Assembly: GCA_027489105.1 (NCBI GenBank)
Contig: JAIYAJ010000337.1
Location: forward strand, 1 to 18,244
Direction of reading: 5' to 3'
Length of the DNA: 18,244 nt
Source of the DNA: Zymomonas sp.
GTDB lineage: Bacteria; Pseudomonadota; Alphaproteobacteria; Sphingomonadales; Sphingomonadaceae
Below, piece by piece: positions 15,331-18,244 of the stretch. The notes below the pieces were generated by a model that worked only from the letters and a program-made list of their open reading frames with translations, did not search any database and was not told the origin of the DNA. Both the position numbers and the translations under genes were made by a program. Positions within the stretch are counted from its first letter, which is position 1. Each line of letters opens with the position of its first letter.

Positions 15331-16323
15331 GTGATAACACACGACATCCAGGCCGATACGGCCACTTTAGCTATTGTCGAACATGGGCGCCGGGTCATAC
15401 GCGCCGAAATCGACGCGCTCATTCAACTCGAGCAGAAGGTCGACGACAGCTTCGCTGCGGCGGTCCGGCTTTTGCTGGGAACGCGCGGTCGCATCGTTGT
15501 CACCGGCATGGGCAAGTCGGGCCATGTTGCGCGGAAAATCGCGGCGACCTTCGCCGCCACAGGCTCGCCTGCCATCTTCCTGCATCCCGCCGAAGCCGCG
15601 CATGGCGATCTCGGCATGGTGCAGCAGGGCGACACGCTTCTGGTGCTGTCGAACTCAGGTTCCACGCCCGAACTCAGCCCGGTCATGCAGCATTGCCGCA
15701 GCCTGCGAATCCGTATCATCGGTATGGCGTCCCGTGCCGATTCGCCTGTCATGCAGGCGGCGGACGTCCAGCTTCTGCTGCCGCAGGTCCGCGAAGCCTG
15801 CCCCAGCAACATCGCACCGACGAGTTCGACGGCAGTGATGCTCGCGCTCGGCGACGCGCTCGCCATGGCGCTCAGCGACTTGCGCGGCGCCGATCGCGAC
15901 AGCCTGAAGGCGCTCCACCCCGGCGGGGCCATCGGTCTGCGTCTGATGGCGGTCAGCGAGATGATGCACAGCGGCAGCAGCCTGCCGCTCGTCGCCCGTA
16001 ATACGCCGATGCGCGACGTGATCATGACGATGACCTCGATGGGCTTCGGCGCTGCCGGGGTGCTCGACGGCAACGGCGCGCTGGTCGGCGTGATCACGGA
16101 CGGCGATCTTCGACGCCATCTGGGCGACCTGGGCGATGGCGTCGCGGCAGACGTGATGACCGCCAATCCCAAGACGGTGCCACCCGACACGCTCGCCGAA
16201 GATGCGCTGATGATCATGAACGACTGCAAGATCACCACCGTGTTCGTGATGGATTCCGAACAGCCCCAGCGGCCGGTCGGCATCGTCCACATCCACGATT
16301 TCGTCCGCTACGGACTGAGCTGA
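15331..16323 (+). CDS. kpsF: D-arabinose-5-phosphate isomerase, KpsF/GutQ/KdsD family
   Basis: A 330-residue protein with an N-terminal SIS sugar-isomerase domain and two C-terminal CBS domains, the standard layout and length of KdsD/KpsF/GutQ. SIS motifs are VVTGMGKSGHVARKIAATFA at about residues 57-75, PAEAAHGDLGM at 86-96 and LSNSGSTPEL at 106-115; LHPGG precedes the CBS pair (about 205-330). The enzyme interconverts ribulose-5-phosphate and arabinose-5-phosphate, the first committed step to Kdo. It starts with GTG, supported by GGAGA five nt upstream; no nearby ATG fits. GC-rich composition returns here after the low-GC pair. The kdsB gene follows after 14 nt. The name kpsF reflects the capsule-like context; kdsD or gutQ cannot be separated by sequence reading alone. 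Confidence 0.93.
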   Translation: MITHDIQADTATLAIVEHGRRVIRAEIDALIQLEQKVDDSFAAAVRLLLGTRGRIVVTGMGKSGHVARKIAATFAATGSPAIFLHPAEAAHGDLGMVQQGDTLLVLSNSGSTPELSPVMQHCRSLRIRIIGMASRADSPVMQAADVQLLLPQVREACPSNIAPTSSTAVMLALGDALAMALSDLRGADRDSLKALHPGGAIGLRLMAVSEMMHSGSSLPLVARNTPMRDVIMTMTSMGFGAAGVLDGNGALVGVITDGDLRRHLGDLGDGVAADVMTANPKTVPPDTLAEDALMIMNDCKITTVFVMDSEQPQRPVGIVHIHDFVRYGLS

Positions 16324-16337
16324 AAATCCGCCGCCGC

Positions 16338-17141
16338 ATGAAGGACGTCGCGGTCGTCATCCCGGCGCGCTACCGCTCCTCGCGCTATCCGGCCAAGCCA
16401 CTGGCACCGCTCGTCGGTGCCACGGGGATCGCAAAGCCGCTCATCCAGCGCAGCTGGGAATGTGCGCGTGCGGTGGTCGGTGCCGAAGCGATCTGGGTCG
16501 CGACCGATGACGACCGGATCGCCGATGCTGTCCGCGGCTTCGGTGGCCAGGTCGTCATGACCTCCGAGCAATGCGCAAACGGCACCGAGCGGTGCGCAGA
16601 CGCCCTCGATCGTCTCGGGACCACTCCGGAGATCGTCGTCAATCTGCAGGGCGACGCACCGCTGACCCCCGCCCATGTGGTGACCGCCCTCGTCGAGGCA
16701 CTGCGCGGTGACGCGGCGGTCGCGATGACCACCCCAGCCCTGCGGTGCGCACGCAGCACCTATACGCATCTGGTGGCAGACCAGGCCCAGGGGCGTGTCG
16801 GCGGCACTACGGTCGTGTTCGGCGCGGACCGGCGGGCGCTGTATTTCTCGAAACGGGTGATCCCCCACCTTCCCCCCGCCGCCGCTGAAGCCGAGTTTCC
16901 ACCGGTCCATCTGCATCTCGGCGTCTATGCCTATCGGCCGGAGGCCCTGCGGCGCTACATGGCCCTGGGTGTAAGCCAGCTCGAAGAGCTGGAGGGTCTG
17001 GAGCAGTTGCGCTTTCTGGCGGGCGGCGTGCCGGTGGGCGTGGTGCCGTTCGAGCCGATCGCCTGGGACGCGATCGAACTCAACAACCCGACCGATGTCG
17101 CGCCGATCGAAGCCATCCTCAAATCGCGCGGAATCGCCTAA
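16338..17141 (+). CDS. kdsB: 3-deoxy-manno-octulosonate cytidylyltransferase (CMP-Kdo synthetase)
   Basis: A 267-residue nucleotidyltransferase, slightly longer than usual for KdsB/KpsU. Family motifs are VVIPARYRSSRYPAKPLAPL at the N terminus, ATDDDRIADAV, the NGTERCADAL segment, VNLQGDAPLTP at residues 101-111, HLHLGVYAYRPEALRRY and LEELEGLEQLRFL. It activates Kdo with CTP to CMP-Kdo, the donor for LPS or capsule-linker Kdo transferases. Two points differ from the common consensus: QGDEP reads QGDAP (Ala107), and an insertion follows the first loop (VGATGIAKPLIQ). The metal-binding Asp106 is kept. It might therefore use a Kdo variant, but CMP-Kdo synthesis remains the simplest reading beside kpsF. 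The ATG at 16338 has no clear Shine-Dalgarno sequence; translation may depend on coupling to the kpsF stop 14 nt before. Confidence 0.9.
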   Translation: MKDVAVVIPARYRSSRYPAKPLAPLVGATGIAKPLIQRSWECARAVVGAEAIWVATDDDRIADAVRGFGGQVVMTSEQCANGTERCADALDRLGTTPEIVVNLQGDAPLTPAHVVTALVEALRGDAAVAMTTPALRCARSTYTHLVADQAQGRVGGTTVVFGADRRALYFSKRVIPHLPPAAAEAEFPPVHLHLGVYAYRPEALRRYMALGVSQLEELEGLEQLRFLAGGVPVGVVPFEPIAWDAIELNNPTDVAPIEAILKSRGIA

Positions 17142-17150
17142 GACGCGCCA

Positions 17151-18176
17151 ATGGCCGTTTCCTTCCTCCGTCCCTTGCTGGCGCCCTTGTGGGCCGCACA
17201 GATACTGACCGGCGCGCGCTCCTTTCTCGACAACCCGCTGATCGGATCGCAGCGCCTCAACGACCGCGGCCTTCACGTCTGGCGGGTAGAACGGGCCAAC
17301 GCCATGGCGGCTCGGCGGCGCGAACGGTTGAGTGGGCTGATCGGCGCGGAAGATCGCCTGGCCTTCGAGCGCGACGGCTTTGTACGCATTCCGGACTTTC
17401 TCCCTGCAGACGTCTTCGCGGCGCTACAGCGAGGCGTGCAGGGCTGGCGGGGCCCTGCGCGCGAGATGGTCCAGGGGGACACGATCACCCGCCGCTACGC
17501 GATCGATCCAGCGGCCGTCGGCGCCGTTCCGGCACTGGCTGCGTTCCGCGACGACCGGCGCTGGCGTGGCCTCTCGCGCTACATCTCCAGCTTCGACATT
17601 GAGCCGCTGCTCTATGTCCAGAGCATTCTCAGCCACCGCCATGCGGCGCCGTCCGATCCTCAGACCAGCCTCCACGCCGATACCTTTCATCCATCGATGA
17701 AGGCGTGGCTGTTCCTGCACGACGTCCTTCCCGAGGATGGCCCGTTGACCTATGTTCCGGGCTCGCATCTCGTGACGCCGGAACGCCTTGCCTGGGAAAG
17801 GCGGCGCAGCCTGGAGGTGCGCGACAGCGGGGACTTCCTGTCCGCGCGGGGCTCCTTTCGCATCGAACGCAGCGAATTGGCTGGACTCGGCCTTCCCCAG
17901 CCGATGGCCTTCGCCGTCCCGGCCAACACGCTGGTGATCGCCGACACCTTCGGCTTCCATGCCCGCGCCGCCAGCAGCCGGCCGAGCACGCGCATCGAGA
18001 TCTTCGCCTATAGCCGCCGCAATCCCTTCCTTCCCTTCACCGGACTCGACCCCTGGAGCCTGCCGGGGATCGCCGAACGGCGCGTCCCGCTGCTGTGGCT
18101 TACACATGACATCTATCGCCGCTGGATCGGGCAACCCTGGGCCAAGGCAGGGCTCAAGAGGCCGGGCGACGAATGA
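17151..18176 (+). CDS. phytanoyl-CoA dioxygenase (PhyH) family Fe(II)/2-oxoglutarate oxygenase
   Basis: A 341-residue protein of the PhyH family. The iron ligands are predicted as His175 and Asp177 (SLHADTFHPS) and His270 (DTFGFHARAA), with Arg281 (STRIEIFAY) for 2-oxoglutarate. The segment FLHDVLPEDGPLTYVPGSH is typical of the family, as is ERDGFVRIPDFLPADVFAAL near residues 73-92. The first 60 residues are an extra arginine-rich stretch without a signal peptide. The gene starts 9 nt after the kdsB stop and is surely in the same operon. Family members hydroxylate a wide range of small molecules, so phytanoyl-CoA is not implied. Its place beside kpsF and kdsB suggests hydroxylation of a sugar or lipid component of the surface glycan, which is inference. 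No strong Shine-Dalgarno sequence precedes the ATG. What follows at the right edge is unresolved. Confidence 0.88.
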   Translation: MAVSFLRPLLAPLWAAQILTGARSFLDNPLIGSQRLNDRGLHVWRVERANAMAARRRERLSGLIGAEDRLAFERDGFVRIPDFLPADVFAALQRGVQGWRGPAREMVQGDTITRRYAIDPAAVGAVPALAAFRDDRRWRGLSRYISSFDIEPLLYVQSILSHRHAAPSDPQTSLHADTFHPSMKAWLFLHDVLPEDGPLTYVPGSHLVTPERLAWERRRSLEVRDSGDFLSARGSFRIERSELAGLGLPQPMAFAVPANTLVIADTFGFHARAASSRPSTRIEIFAYSRRNPFLPFTGLDPWSLPGIAERRVPLLWLTHDIYRRWIGQPWAKAGLKRPGDE

Positions 18177-18244
18177 TGGAGCACGGCCTACACCTCGTCA
18201 CAATCCACTCGATCTTGGTGACACGATGAGCCTCGACTCCGTCC

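Noticed and set aside
18173..18244. Possible next gene: a 17-codon frame from an ATGA overlap at 18173, and an ATG at 18226 (MSLDSV...)
   Set aside because: The first frame ends after 17 codons and the second has only six codons in the window with a weak ribosome-binding site, so neither can be supported.

Overview
The window is GC-rich (about 70 % in hand-counted lines of the housekeeping genes) and gene-dense. It comes from an alphaproteobacterium, most likely a sphingomonad (Sphingomonas or a relative). The pointers are the ligase-associated exonuclease/ATP-dependent ligase pair, a Tat-exported IorAB-type molybdenum hydroxylase, an ECF sigma factor with a membrane anti-sigma factor, and a codon style that prefers TAT for Tyr inside GC-rich genes. 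This assignment is by recognition; no 16S gene is present. No tRNA, rRNA, CRISPR array, insertion sequence or attachment site was seen.

Layout. (1) 1-1440, minus strand: exonuclease followed by the first 149 codons of an ATP-dependent DNA ligase, a DNA-damage-response pair cut by the left edge. (2) 1569-4439, plus strand: iorA-like [2Fe-2S] subunit, iorB-like molybdopterin subunit with a Tat signal, and a translationally coupled 84-residue secreted protein of unknown function. (3) 4455-6865, minus strand: ECF sigma factor, transmembrane anti-sigma factor, and a redoxin-like/2-oxoglutarate-Fe(II) oxygenase fusion whose redoxin half lacks the peroxidatic cysteine. (4) 6977-9139, plus strand: purL, followed by hairpins that separate it from the convergent gene. 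(5) 9351-12939, minus strand: a membrane PAS-GGDEF-EAL-PilZ c-di-GMP protein and a PPP-type phosphatase with a TTG start. (6) 13235-15228, plus strand: a composition island (about 47-48 % GC in sampled lines) with an FkbM methyltransferase and an unrecognised 366-residue protein joined by an ATGA overlap. (7) 15331-18176, plus strand: GTG-started kpsF/gutQ-type arabinose-5-phosphate isomerase, kdsB-type CMP-Kdo synthetase and a PhyH-family dioxygenase.

How the genes fit together. Blocks 6 and 7 look like the edge of a surface-glycan (capsule) locus. KpsF makes D-arabinose-5-phosphate, the precursor of Kdo, and KdsB activates Kdo to CMP-Kdo. FkbM and PhyH enzymes are typical decorating enzymes. 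Most sphingomonads carry glycosphingolipids instead of LPS, so a Kdo module here would fit a capsule with a Kdo-based linker better than LPS; this is inference. Block 3 is a self-contained regulatory operon with an ECF-like promoter candidate in front of the sigma gene.

The best candidates for something undescribed are the low-GC FkbM/366-residue pair, the PhyH enzyme attached to the Kdo genes, and the cysteine-less redoxin/oxygenase fusion under sigma/anti-sigma control.
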